Origin: DASVEE01 sp036399695
GTDB taxonomy: Bacteria; Acidobacteriota; Thermoanaerobaculia; Gp7-AA8
NCBI GenBank assembly: GCA_036399695.1
Contig: DASWMP010000380.1
Span: forward strand, 1 to 12,231
Length of the DNA: 12,231 bases
Reading direction: 5' to 3'
This document shows positions 1-7,089 of this stretch, piece by piece (the first letter of the stretch is position 1; each line of letters begins with the position of its first letter). A program made the position numbers and the translations under genes. The notes below the pieces were generated by a model, which was not told where the DNA came from, made no database searches, and saw only the letters and a program-made list of their open reading frames with translations.

Positions 1-28
1 CCGCTCTGGTACACGTATAAAAGAGCGG
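1..28. repeat. Inverted repeat at the window edge, overlapping the terminator
   Basis: CCGCTCT (1-7) pairs perfectly with AGAGCGG (22-28) around a 14-nt loop. The right arm shares bases 25-28 with the stronger terminator hairpin, so the two stems cannot form together in full. It may be the remnant of a terminator serving a gene beyond the left edge, or chance. Only 7 bp are paired, so support is modest. Confidence 0.35.
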
Positions 29-44
29 TGGCGTTCGCCACCGC
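16..44 (-). terminator. Rho-independent terminator of the purine-catabolism operon
   Basis: Read on the minus strand, 10 nt after the stop codon of the aldolase-like gene, GCGGTGGC and GCCACCGC form a perfect 8-bp GC-rich stem with a 4-nt loop (25-44). It is followed at once by TCTTTTAT. Stem plus U-rich tail directly behind a stop codon is the classic intrinsic terminator layout, so the minus-strand transcription unit probably ends here. Confidence 0.8.
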
Positions 45-54
45 ACTCCGAGAT

Positions 55-1395
55 TTACCGCGCGAGTCTGCCCTTCACGATCTTCACGAAACTGCGCCCG
101 CGCAGTTCCTCCAGCGTCAGCCCCGTGGCGAGCGCCTCTTCTTCCGTGAGGGCGCCGCTGTTCAGGCCGCGGATGAAGTAGTTGAGCAGCCCCTGTCCCG
201 TGGCCGCGTCGTCGAACACATCGCCGACGAGTGTGGCCTGCCCCACCTTGTCGATGAAGTTGCGCAGCCGCTGCGTGGCGGCATCCAGCCCCTCGAGGAA
301 GAACGAATAGATCGCGGCGTAGCGCGTCGGGAGCTGGGCCGGATGGAGATCCCAGCCCTGATAGTAGGCATGCACGAGCGAGTGGCGGATGTGCCGGACG
401 TGCAGGTGCCAGGCGCGATGCACGACCGTGTGGTTCTCCTCGACCTGCGACGGCGTGAGCCCGCTGCCGCGATGCGGCGCGATGGGCATGATGTTCGTCG
501 CGCCGTCGGAGAGCCAGAGCCCCGTGCCGGCGTACGCCACCTGCATCATGTGCCGCGCAAAGTCGCACGACGGATGATCCATCCGCTGCTCCGCCGCCGT
601 GATGTTGCAGCTCGCCGTGTAGTCGTACGTCCCGAAGTGGGCGGCCACGGCGCGGCCGCGGGCAGCGTCGAGGAAGCGCGGCAGGTTCGACTCCCCCCGC
701 TCGTTCAGGATCGACTGCGTCGTCTCGATCATGAACTCCATCCGCAGCGTGTTCGGCGCGAGGCCGAGCCGCGGCTCGATCAGGTCGAGCACGTCGATCA
801 GCAGCGTGACCTGCTCCGGGATCTGGATCTTCGGCAGCGTGATGACGAAGCCCGGCGGCAGCACGCCCCCTGATTCGGCGAGCAGCGTCGTCAGGAAGAT
901 GTCCATCGTGCGGATGCCGCGGCGCAGCAGCTCCTGCGAAAACGTCTTGATGCGGATGCCGATGAACGGCGGCAGGGTGCCTTTGCGCATCCCCGCCGCA
1001 ACTTCCCGCGCGGCGGCGGCAGCGTGGCCGTCCTCCTCCGCATCGGCGCGATTGCCGTAGCCGTCCTCGAAATCGATGCGGAAGTCCTCGACCGGCTCGC
1101 GCGTCAGCTTCTCCGCGACGCGCTGCCATATCGCGTCCGCCATCGTCTCGTTGCCCAGCCCGATCGCGCGCGCAAACGTGTACGGATCGCGCCCGTACTC
1201 GTGAAGAGCACGGACCGCCGCCTCACCCAGCTTCACCGTCGTATCCGACTTGAAGAGATGAGCGCCGCCATAGACGGTATGCACCGGCTGCCGCTCCCCC
1301 GCGTTGCCCGGAAAGCGGCGCATGAACGCGGAGAGAGCCGGATCGGCCCTGGCGATGAGAGGTGAGAGATCGGCGTCGGAGAGAGTTGAATTCAT
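55..1395 (-). CDS. DUF6986 family protein, CitE/HpcH-like aldolase fold
   Basis: This 446-residue protein looks like a TIM-barrel enzyme of the citrate lyase beta/HpcH-HpaI/malate synthase superfamily, and I recognise it as the DUF6986 type. Visible signatures are RQPVHTVY (35-42), the acidic DFEDGYG motif (108-114), GIRIKTF (146-152), LPKI (187-190), the metal-site-like EFMIET (220-225), HFGTYDYT (253-260) and GWDLHPAQLPTRYAA (347-361). Two acidic motifs at these spacings resemble the Mg-binding carboxylates of CitE-like enzymes. No signal peptide or membrane segment is seen, so it should be cytoplasmic. It is the last gene after xdhAB and puuD, 115 nt beyond puuD. A role late in purine breakdown, such as glyoxylate handling, is inference from context; the reaction is not known to me. 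The ATG has no Shine-Dalgarno because the heptamer repeat runs right up to it. The first 30 residues still look like genuine family sequence, so I keep this start. Confidence 0.85.
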   Translation of the reverse strand: MNSTLSDADLSPLIARADPALSAFMRRFPGNAGERQPVHTVYGGAHLFKSDTTVKLGEAAVRALHEYGRDPYTFARAIGLGNETMADAIWQRVAEKLTREPVEDFRIDFEDGYGNRADAEEDGHAAAAAREVAAGMRKGTLPPFIGIRIKTFSQELLRRGIRTMDIFLTTLLAESGGVLPPGFVITLPKIQIPEQVTLLIDVLDLIEPRLGLAPNTLRMEFMIETTQSILNERGESNLPRFLDAARGRAVAAHFGTYDYTASCNITAAEQRMDHPSCDFARHMMQVAYAGTGLWLSDGATNIMPIAPHRGSGLTPSQVEENHTVVHRAWHLHVRHIRHSLVHAYYQGWDLHPAQLPTRYAAIYSFFLEGLDAATQRLRNFIDKVGQATLVGDVFDDAATGQGLLNYFIRGLNSGALTEEEALATGLTLEELRGRSFVKIVKGRLAR

Positions 1396-1489
1396 AGTTT
1401 TTGGTTGTTGGTTGTTGGTTGTTGGTGTTCAGCGTTCGAGAGCATCGCGTAGCGAAGCACCAAAAACCAACAACCAAAAACCAACAACT
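1396..1489. repeat. Heptamer-based inverted repeat element (TTGGTTG/CCAACAA type)
   Basis: Left arm 1396-1427 is built from tandem TTGGTTG units. Right arm 1458-1489 is its reverse complement at 29 of 32 positions; the three differences are all T/G swaps at equivalent places in the unit. A 30-nt centre (1428-1457) separates the arms. The element occupies most of the gap between puuD and the aldolase-like gene and ends exactly at the downstream ATG (1395). In RNA it would make a long stem ending at the start codon. Heptanucleotide tandem repeats (STRRs) are known from cyanobacteria; no relationship is claimed beyond the 7-nt unit. Confidence 0.85.
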
Positions 1490-1510
1490 GGCGGCGCGGG
1501 TGGCTCGCCT

Positions 1511-2296
1511 CTACTGCTTTCTAATCATGTGCGCCACACCCCACCCGACCAGCACCAGCACGGCGAATACCACCATCCGGTACTCGCCGTAGACGGCGAC
1601 GGGGGCGTGGTTGCTGATCATGAGGAAGACGGTGGGGACGACGATGTAGGTGTTGTGCTTCGAGCGGGTCTTGGCGCGGTCGGCGAGGCGTTGATCCGGG
1701 ATCGCGCCCGTGCTCGCGGCCGCGACCATCTTCCGCTGCGCCGGGAGGATGCGCTCCCAGACGTTGGCGAACATGCACGTGCCGAGGAGGGCGCCGACGT
1801 GGAGGAAGGCGGCGCGGGGCGTCATGATCTGCGTCAGCCCGTACGCCAGGCCGACGAGCAGCACGTAGGAGATCACGATCCCGACGAGGTCGTTCTTCAC
1901 CGTCAGCCAGAGGACGTCGTACACCTTGTAGCCGAGGATCATCGTGGCGATGCCGGCCACGACCGCCCAGCCCTTGCTCAACTGGCCGGGCGAACCGTCC
2001 ACCATCAGGCCGCCGAGATAGTAGACGACCGTGATCAGCATGACGCCGCTGAGCCACGTGATCATCGCCTCCCACTTGAACCAGTGCAGCGTGTGGCCGG
2101 CCGCCGGCATCTTCTCTTTATTGACGACGTAGAAGCCGCCGCTGTGGACCATCCATACCTGCTCCGGATCGGTGGTGTGGAAACGGCGGTCCAGCCAGGT
2201 GAAGTAGTACGTCGCCCCGACCCACATGATGGCGGCGAAGATGTGCGTCCAGCGGAACGCGAGGTTGAGCCACTCCTGAACGTCGTAGGGGATCAT
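1511..2296 (-). CDS. puuD: PuuD-like membrane urate oxidase (urate hydroxylase), lacking the cytochrome c domain
   Basis: This 261-residue integral membrane protein matches the N-terminal urate-oxidase domain of PuuD (Urate_ox_N, formerly DUF989), which oxidises urate to 5-hydroxyisourate. Hydrophobic segments lie at about 12-34, 74-98, 108-130, 134-156, 160-182, 215-229 and 238-257. Candidate functional histidines are H18, H51, H67, H71, H166, H214 and H230; ISNHAP (227-232) resembles a family motif. The characterised Agrobacterium enzyme carries a C-terminal cytochrome c domain; here the protein ends at residue 261 with no CxxCH, so electrons must go to a separate carrier. Placement after xdhAB, which makes urate, supports the assignment. 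The ATG at 2296 has AGAGGG (2304-2309) 7 nt upstream, between the start and the repeat element, which fixes the start. TAG stop at 1511-1513. The family call is confident; enzymatic activity without the heme domain is inferred. Confidence 0.85.
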   Translation of the reverse strand: MIPYDVQEWLNLAFRWTHIFAAIMWVGATYYFTWLDRRFHTTDPEQVWMVHSGGFYVVNKEKMPAAGHTLHWFKWEAMITWLSGVMLITVVYYLGGLMVDGSPGQLSKGWAVVAGIATMILGYKVYDVLWLTVKNDLVGIVISYVLLVGLAYGLTQIMTPRAAFLHVGALLGTCMFANVWERILPAQRKMVAAASTGAIPDQRLADRAKTRSKHNTYIVVPTVFLMISNHAPVAVYGEYRMVVFAVLVLVGWGVAHMIRKQ

Positions 2297-2310
2297 CGCG
2301 CCGCCCTCTT

Positions 2311-2410
2311 GATGAACGCAGAACGCAGAACGGAGAACGCAGAATGAAGAAAGCGCTCCCCGTCCCCTCTTCTCAACTCTGCGTTCCGCGTTCTGCGTTC
2401 TGCGTTCATC
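2311..2410. repeat. Heptamer-based inverted repeat element (GAACGCA/TGCGTTC type)
   Basis: Left arm 2311-2343 consists of GAT followed by tandem GAACGCA units with slight variants (for example GAACGGA). Right arm 2378-2410 is its reverse complement with two mismatches over 33 positions. The centre is about 34 nt with weak extra pairing (GAAGA against TCTTC). On the coding strand the element begins inside the tandem TGATGA stop of xdhB and ends just before the Shine-Dalgarno of puuD, filling nearly the whole 112-nt gap. Its layout (32-33-bp arms, 7-nt unit, 30-34-nt centre) copies the element at 1396-1489 with a different unit. Confidence 0.85.
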
Positions 2411-4712
2411 ATCGAGCCAACACCTCCGACCGCGTCGCCGCCGTCATCCTCATCAGAATCTCCTCCCCACTCGCCGGCACCTGCAATTGTCCGCCGCCGA
2501 GCGCGTGCTTCACCGCGGTCCAGACGCTGATCGCCATCAGCAGCGGCGGCTCGCCGACTGCCTTGCTCCCGCCGATGTTCACCGGGTTGTCGGCGTCGAT
2601 CCAGTCGACGTTGAACACCGCCGGCAGGTCGTTGACGTTCGGGATCTTGTACGTCGTCGGCGAATGCGCGAGCAGCCGCCCTTTCTCGTCGTACCGCAGC
2701 TCCTCGGTCGTGAGCCAGCCCATCCCCTGAATGAACGCGCCGGTGATCTGGCCGCGGTCGATCCCGGGATTGAGCGGCTTGCCGATGTCCATCAAAACGT
2801 CGCTGCGCAGCACCTTCAGCTCGCCGGTGAAACGGTCGATCAGCACTTCGGACGCCGAGCAGCCCATCGTGTAATAGAGGAAGGGGTTGCCACGGCCGCT
2901 CGTCCAGCTCCAGTCGATGCGTGGCGTCGCGTAGAAACCCCGCTCCCCGAGGGAGACGCGCAGGCGATAGGCCACGGCGACGACCTGGTCGAACGGGAGA
3001 CGCGTCGACGGCGCCCGCTCGTCCCACACCCAGCCGTCGACGAAATGCACGCTCTCCGGCGACGGCTCCAGTTCCTTGTCGATCAGCGCCAGCTCGCGCG
3101 CCGCCACTTCGGCCATCCGCGCGCGGATGCGGCGGCAGGCGTCCACGGCCGCGCTGCCGTTGAGATCGGCCGCGCTCGACGCGGCGGTGGCTGAGGTGTT
3201 GTTGTTCTTCTCCGTGGACGTGATCATCACCAGCACGCGTTCGACGTTCACGCCCAGCTCATCGGCCACGAGCTGGCGGATCTTCGTGTTCACGCCCTGC
3301 CCCATCTCCGTCGCGCCGGTCGAGACCTGCACGCTGCCGTCGAGATAGATGTTCACCAGCGCGTTCGCCTGGTTGAGGAACTTCGTGTTGAACGAGATGC
3401 CGAACTTCACGGCCGTCAGCGACAGGCCGCGCAGGTGCGTCTTCGACTCGCGGTTGAAGCGGAGGACGTCCGCCATCCGGCCGCGATAGTCACAGCGCTC
3501 GCTGAGCTCCTCGAAGAGGCGTGGCAGTGTGTTGTTGCGGACGATCTCGCCGTACGGCGTCACGTTGTTCGCATCGACGCCGTAGCAGTTGAGGCGTCGC
3601 ACGTCGAGCGGGTCCTTCCCGAGCTTCGCGGCGATCTCCTCGATCGCGCATTCGATCGTGGCCACACCTTGCGGTCCGCCGAAACCCCGGAACGCCGTGT
3701 TCGGCGGCATGTTCGTCCGGCAGATCGTGCCGCTGATCTCGACGTGCGGCAGCCAGTAGGCGTTCTCGACGTGGGTCATCGCCCGCCCCATGACCGCCGG
3801 GGAGAGATCGGCGTAGGCGCCTCCGTCGGAGAAGAGATCGAAGATCGCGCCGGTGATCAGACCGTCGTTCGTGTAACCGATGCGGTAGCGGTTGCGGAAG
3901 GGGTGGCGCTTCCCCGTCGCGTGCATGTCCAGGTCCTTGTCGTAGACGATGCGCGCGGGGCGACGCGTTTTCTGCGCGACGAGCGCCGCCATCGCCGCCG
4001 GCTGCGTGGCCTGACACTCCTTGCCGCCGAATGCGCCCCCCATCCGCTTCGTCAGGACGACGACCTGGTTCATCGTCAATCCGAGCAGATGGGCCACGAC
4101 TTCCTGCACTTCCGTCGGGTTCTGCGTCGACGAATGGATCGTCAGCGCGCCATGCTCCCCCGGCACCACGATCGCGGCCTGCGATTCGAGGTAGAAGTGA
4201 TCCTGGCCGGCGTTGACGAAGACGCCATCGAGCACGTGCTCCGCCTCGGCCAGCGCGCGAGCGGCATCGCCGCGGCGGATGAAGCGCGTCTCACCGATGA
4301 AGCTCTCGGCGGCGACCGCTTCCTCGATCGTGAGGATCGGCTTCAGCTCTTCGAGCTCCACGCGGATGGCCATCTTCGCGTAGCGCGCGGCCTCCGGCGT
4401 CTCGGCGGCGATGACGACGATCGGCTGGCCGATGAACGTGGCCACGTCTTCGGCCAGCAGGATCTCGTCCTTGAGGATCGGCCCGAAGAGGTTGTGGTGC
4501 AGATCTTCGTGCGTGTACAGGCCGACGACGCCGTCGATGTCGCGCGCCGGACCGAGGTTGATGGAGACGATGCGCGCGTGCGCGTAGGGGCTGGCGTAAA
4601 AGTCGACGACCAGCTCACCGGCGAGCGGCGCGACGTCGTCGATGTACAGCGACTCGCCGGTCACGTGACCGCGAGCCGAATCGTGCTCGATGTTCCTGCC
4701 GACGACGGTCAT
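2409..4712 (-). CDS. xdhB: Xanthine dehydrogenase, molybdopterin-binding subunit
   Basis: This 767-residue protein is the large subunit of xanthine dehydrogenase, holding the molybdenum cofactor that hydroxylates hypoxanthine to xanthine and xanthine to urate. The N-terminal ald/xan hammerhead domain (about 15-125) precedes the molybdenum-binding domain. GGAFGGKE (225-232) contains the substrate-binding glutamate E232. TAFRGFGGPQ (339-348) contains R342, matching the arginine that distinguishes xanthine dehydrogenases from aldehyde oxidases. KFGISF (436-441), TGATEMGQG (465-473) and GGSKAVGEPP (714-723), with the catalytic base E721, are all intact. The length is typical of bacterial XdhB. 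Its ATG overlaps the xdhA stop (ATGA at 4712-4709), so the two are translationally coupled. The C-terminus ends at TGATGA, where the repeat element begins. No XdhC (cofactor insertion chaperone) gene is in the window. Substrate class is confident; the physiological electron acceptor (NAD+ or other) is not readable here. Confidence 0.95.
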   Translation of the reverse strand: MTVVGRNIEHDSARGHVTGESLYIDDVAPLAGELVVDFYASPYAHARIVSINLGPARDIDGVVGLYTHEDLHHNLFGPILKDEILLAEDVATFIGQPIVVIAAETPEAARYAKMAIRVELEELKPILTIEEAVAAESFIGETRFIRRGDAARALAEAEHVLDGVFVNAGQDHFYLESQAAIVVPGEHGALTIHSSTQNPTEVQEVVAHLLGLTMNQVVVLTKRMGGAFGGKECQATQPAAMAALVAQKTRRPARIVYDKDLDMHATGKRHPFRNRYRIGYTNDGLITGAIFDLFSDGGAYADLSPAVMGRAMTHVENAYWLPHVEISGTICRTNMPPNTAFRGFGGPQGVATIECAIEEIAAKLGKDPLDVRRLNCYGVDANNVTPYGEIVRNNTLPRLFEELSERCDYRGRMADVLRFNRESKTHLRGLSLTAVKFGISFNTKFLNQANALVNIYLDGSVQVSTGATEMGQGVNTKIRQLVADELGVNVERVLVMITSTEKNNNTSATAASSAADLNGSAAVDACRRIRARMAEVAARELALIDKELEPSPESVHFVDGWVWDERAPSTRLPFDQVVAVAYRLRVSLGERGFYATPRIDWSWTSGRGNPFLYYTMGCSASEVLIDRFTGELKVLRSDVLMDIGKPLNPGIDRGQITGAFIQGMGWLTTEELRYDEKGRLLAHSPTTYKIPNVNDLPAVFNVDWIDADNPVNIGGSKAVGEPPLLMAISVWTAVKHALGGGQLQVPASGEEILMRMTAATRSEVLAR

Positions 4713-6124
4713 GAGCCTGCCTCGCTTACGTCGTAGTAGAACTTCTTGAGGACGTTCCGGGCTAGCTGCAGCCGGAAGTCGCGCGAGCCGCGCACGTCGG
4801 AGATGGGCGTGATCTCTTCGCGGGCGATCTCCCCCGCTTCATCGAGCACATCCAGCGCGAACGGCTTCCCCGAAAGAAAGGCCTCGGTGCGCGGCAGCCG
4901 CAGCACCAGCGGCCCGACGCCACCGTACGCGATGCGGATCGCGCTGATGCGCGAGTCGTCGCGGCGCAGCAGCATCGCCGCCGTGAAGCTGGAGATGTCG
5001 AGGTGGCTCCGCTTCGAGATCTTGTAGAGACGGAGCGTGTCGTTGCCCGCGGGCAGCGGGACGAGGATGCGCGTGATGATCTCGTCCGGCCGGAGGTCGA
5101 GCGTCTTGTAGCCTTTGTAGAAGGCGTCGATCGGCACGACGCGCGCGCCGTCTTTGCCCGTCAGCTCCAGCTTCGCGCCGGTGACGTAGAGGAACGGCAG
5201 CGAATCGGCGATGGGCGAGGCGTTGGCGATGTTGCCGGCCAGCGTGCCGGCGTTTTTGATCTGCGGCGAACCGAAGCGGTCCATGACCGGCGCGAGCTGC
5301 GGCACGAGCTCGCGCACGAAGCTTTCGAACTGCGCGAGGGACACGCGTCCACCGACGACGAGCGTGCCGTCGTCGAGACCGATGTCGCCCATTCCTTCGA
5401 TGCCGGAGAGCGAGAGCACCGCGTCCGGCACGAAGCCCCGCTTGTTGCACCAGACACCAAAGTCCGTCGCCCCCTGCACGATCACGCACTTGGGGTTCTC
5501 GGCCTTGAAGGCGATCGCGCTGGCGAGATCGACCGGCTTGAAGAAGTTGTCGATGCGCACGGCCTCACCGGCCAGCGCCTCGAACTTGCGCAGCATCGTC
5601 GCACCCGGATAGAGCTGCTCGATGCGCTGCATGCGCGCGCCGTCCGTCTCGAGCCCCGCCTTCACGATCGGCTCGTAGCCGGTGCAGCGGCAGAGATTAC
5701 CCGTAACGGCGCGGCGGATGTCGGCTTCATCAGGCGTGGACGTCTCCTCGTACATCGCCGTCATGGCCACGATGAAGCCGGGCGTGCAGTAGCCGCACTG
5801 CGCCCCATGGCAGCGCACCATCGCTTCCTGCACCGCATTCAGCTCGCCGCGCGGCGCGAGCCCCTCGACCGTGACGACGTGCGTGAGGTCGAGTTGAAAG
5901 AGGAACTGGATGCAGGAGTTGACCGGCCGGTACTTCAACGCGCCGTTCTCGACGCGCCCGACCAGCACCGTGCAGGCGCCGCAGTCCCCCTCCTCGCACA
6001 CGATCTTCGTGCCGGTGGCCCGCTGGCCGTAGCGCAGGTAGCGCGAAAGGGTCTGAAAGGCCTCGGCACGCCTGCTGACGCGCTGCGGCTTCCCGTTGAT
6101 GTAGAAAAGGATGTGGTCGCGCAA
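4709..6124 (-). CDS. xdhA: Xanthine dehydrogenase, 2Fe-2S and FAD subunit
   Basis: This is the electron-transfer subunit, passing electrons from the molybdenum site through two 2Fe-2S clusters to FAD. Numbered from the chosen start (471 residues), the plant-ferredoxin-type cluster ligands are C43, C48, C51 and C71 (CEEGDCGAC...NSC). The second cluster ligands are C110, C113, C145 and C147 (CGYC...CRC). The FAD domain spans about 185-350, with QGATD (217-221) and NAGTLAGNIANASPIAD (291-307). A CO dehydrogenase flavoprotein C-terminal-like domain runs about 363-467. I chose the TTG at 6124 because the family domain starts there (DHILFYINGKP), no ATG lies upstream before the anti-sigma gene, and the longer open frame (to 6268) would add 48 low-complexity residues overlapping that gene. 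There is no obvious Shine-Dalgarno, so translation may depend on coupling to the gene ending 19 nt upstream. Confidence 0.93.
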   Translation of the reverse strand: MRDHILFYINGKPQRVSRRAEAFQTLSRYLRYGQRATGTKIVCEEGDCGACTVLVGRVENGALKYRPVNSCIQFLFQLDLTHVVTVEGLAPRGELNAVQEAMVRCHGAQCGYCTPGFIVAMTAMYEETSTPDEADIRRAVTGNLCRCTGYEPIVKAGLETDGARMQRIEQLYPGATMLRKFEALAGEAVRIDNFFKPVDLASAIAFKAENPKCVIVQGATDFGVWCNKRGFVPDAVLSLSGIEGMGDIGLDDGTLVVGGRVSLAQFESFVRELVPQLAPVMDRFGSPQIKNAGTLAGNIANASPIADSLPFLYVTGAKLELTGKDGARVVPIDAFYKGYKTLDLRPDEIITRILVPLPAGNDTLRLYKISKRSHLDISSFTAAMLLRRDDSRISAIRIAYGGVGPLVLRLPRTEAFLSGKPFALDVLDEAGEIAREEITPISDVRGSRDFRLQLARNVLKKFYYDVSEAGS

Positions 6125-6143
6125 GGTGCGCGAAATTGTACGG

Positions 6144-7049
6144 CTATTCGGCGTACTCGCGGAGATGCGAGATCCGGCCCTCGGCTTCGGTGCGCCAGGG
6201 GGACTCCGGATCCCGGTCCGCCGCGAGGTACGCCTGCCATAGAGCCAGCGCTTCCTTGTCTCGGCCAATCGCTTCCACGATCACCGCGTGATTGAACTTC
6301 GCATCGAGGCGTTCGGGATCGAGCGTCAGGGCGCGCTTCACGGCCGCTTCGGCGTGCGCGAGATCTGCTTCGCTGCCACGGGTGCAATAAGCAGAGGCAA
6401 GATCGTTCCAGTAAGTCGCGTTATCCGGCTCGGCTTTCGCTGCAAGCTCCAGCTTCGCGATGGCTTCGTTCAGGTACTTGCGGTCGAGCACCAGGTAGGA
6501 AACCCCGACCGCATGAAGGTCCTCGGGCCGCTGCGATTCCAGGAGGTCCCCGATGACACCACTGGCCGCCGCGTCGACTGCGTACTGACGCTTCTCCTCG
6601 TCGGACGGACCGCGGGGCGTGTCCGGCCTCGGCGCATACGGAAAACTGCTGATCCGCGCGATCGTTGGACGTACTGGCGCCGTTCCAAGTGCCAGATTCA
6701 CTGGAGTCAAGGGGCCCTTACGCGATTGCCACCACCCCGCCCCGCCGACCACCAGCGCGATCATCGCGGCGGCGGCAAACGTCGGCATCCACGACTGCTT
6801 GCGCGGCGCGACTATCGGCACGGCCGGCTGTGCGGCCGGCTCCGGCGCAACATCTGTGGCAAGAGGCTCCACAATCTCGATTCCCAGTTCCCGCTCTTCC
6901 AGTCCGAGCTCCCCGAGGATCGCCACGCATCTCGCGCAGCCCTCCACGTGGCGGCCGACTTCAGCCAGTTCCGACCCTTGCAGTCGTCCCTCGAAGAATG
7001 CCCCCAGCACTTCGGGGTCCGGGCAGTGACGCGGCGCGGTTGCGTTCAT
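6144..7049 (-). CDS. Probable anti-sigma factor: zinc-finger, single-pass membrane, TPR-like tail
   Basis: The 301-residue protein starts with a zinc-binding anti-sigma (zf-HC2-like) motif, H34-x3-C38-x2-C41 (HVEGCARC), preceded by H8/C9. A proline/alanine-rich linker (about 62-85) and one membrane helix (about 89-107, before WWQSRK) follow. The C-terminal half has TPR-like helical repeats at about 179-208, 212-245 and 249-281 (for example WNDLASAYCTRG, KFNHAVIVEAIG). With the zinc finger in the cytoplasm, the TPR part should face the periplasm, where it could bind a partner that controls sigma release. The gene lies 40 nt after the sigma-factor gene, as usual for sigma/anti-sigma pairs, and has a good AGGAG ribosome site about 9 nt before the ATG. 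The next gene is xdhA, 19 nt away. Anti-sigma function is inferred from motif and position; the signal is unknown. Confidence 0.8.
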   Translation of the reverse strand: MNATAPRHCPDPEVLGAFFEGRLQGSELAEVGRHVEGCARCVAILGELGLEERELGIEIVEPLATDVAPEPAAQPAVPIVAPRKQSWMPTFAAAAMIALVVGGAGWWQSRKGPLTPVNLALGTAPVRPTIARISSFPYAPRPDTPRGPSDEEKRQYAVDAAASGVIGDLLESQRPEDLHAVGVSYLVLDRKYLNEAIAKLELAAKAEPDNATYWNDLASAYCTRGSEADLAHAEAAVKRALTLDPERLDAKFNHAVIVEAIGRDKEALALWQAYLAADRDPESPWRTEAEGRISHLREYAE

Positions 7050-7089
7050 GTGCGCTTCTCCTGATCGCTACCGCTCATGCCCCCACTCC

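Noticed and set aside
1396..2410. CRISPR array or insertion sequence as an explanation for the repeats
   Set aside because: Units are 7 nt with no spacers, arms are inverted, and no transposase or target-site duplication is visible, so neither label fits.
2344..2730. A plus-strand open frame starting inside the second repeat element, beginning MKKALPVPSSQL
   Set aside because: Its first part is just the translated heptamer repeat and the rest is antisense to xdhB. A signal-peptide-like look at the start is accidental.
6125..6268. A longer xdhA start at 6268 giving 519 residues
   Set aside because: The extra 48 residues are Arg/Ser/Pro-rich, overlap the well-supported anti-sigma gene, and precede the point where the ferredoxin-like domain begins.
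3435..6295. Two plus-strand open frames of over 400 codons opposite xdhA and xdhB (3435-4736 and 5003-6295)
   Set aside because: Composition is Arg/Asp/Val-rich and typical of the antisense of GC-rich genes. The minus strand carries intact xanthine dehydrogenase active-site and cluster motifs.
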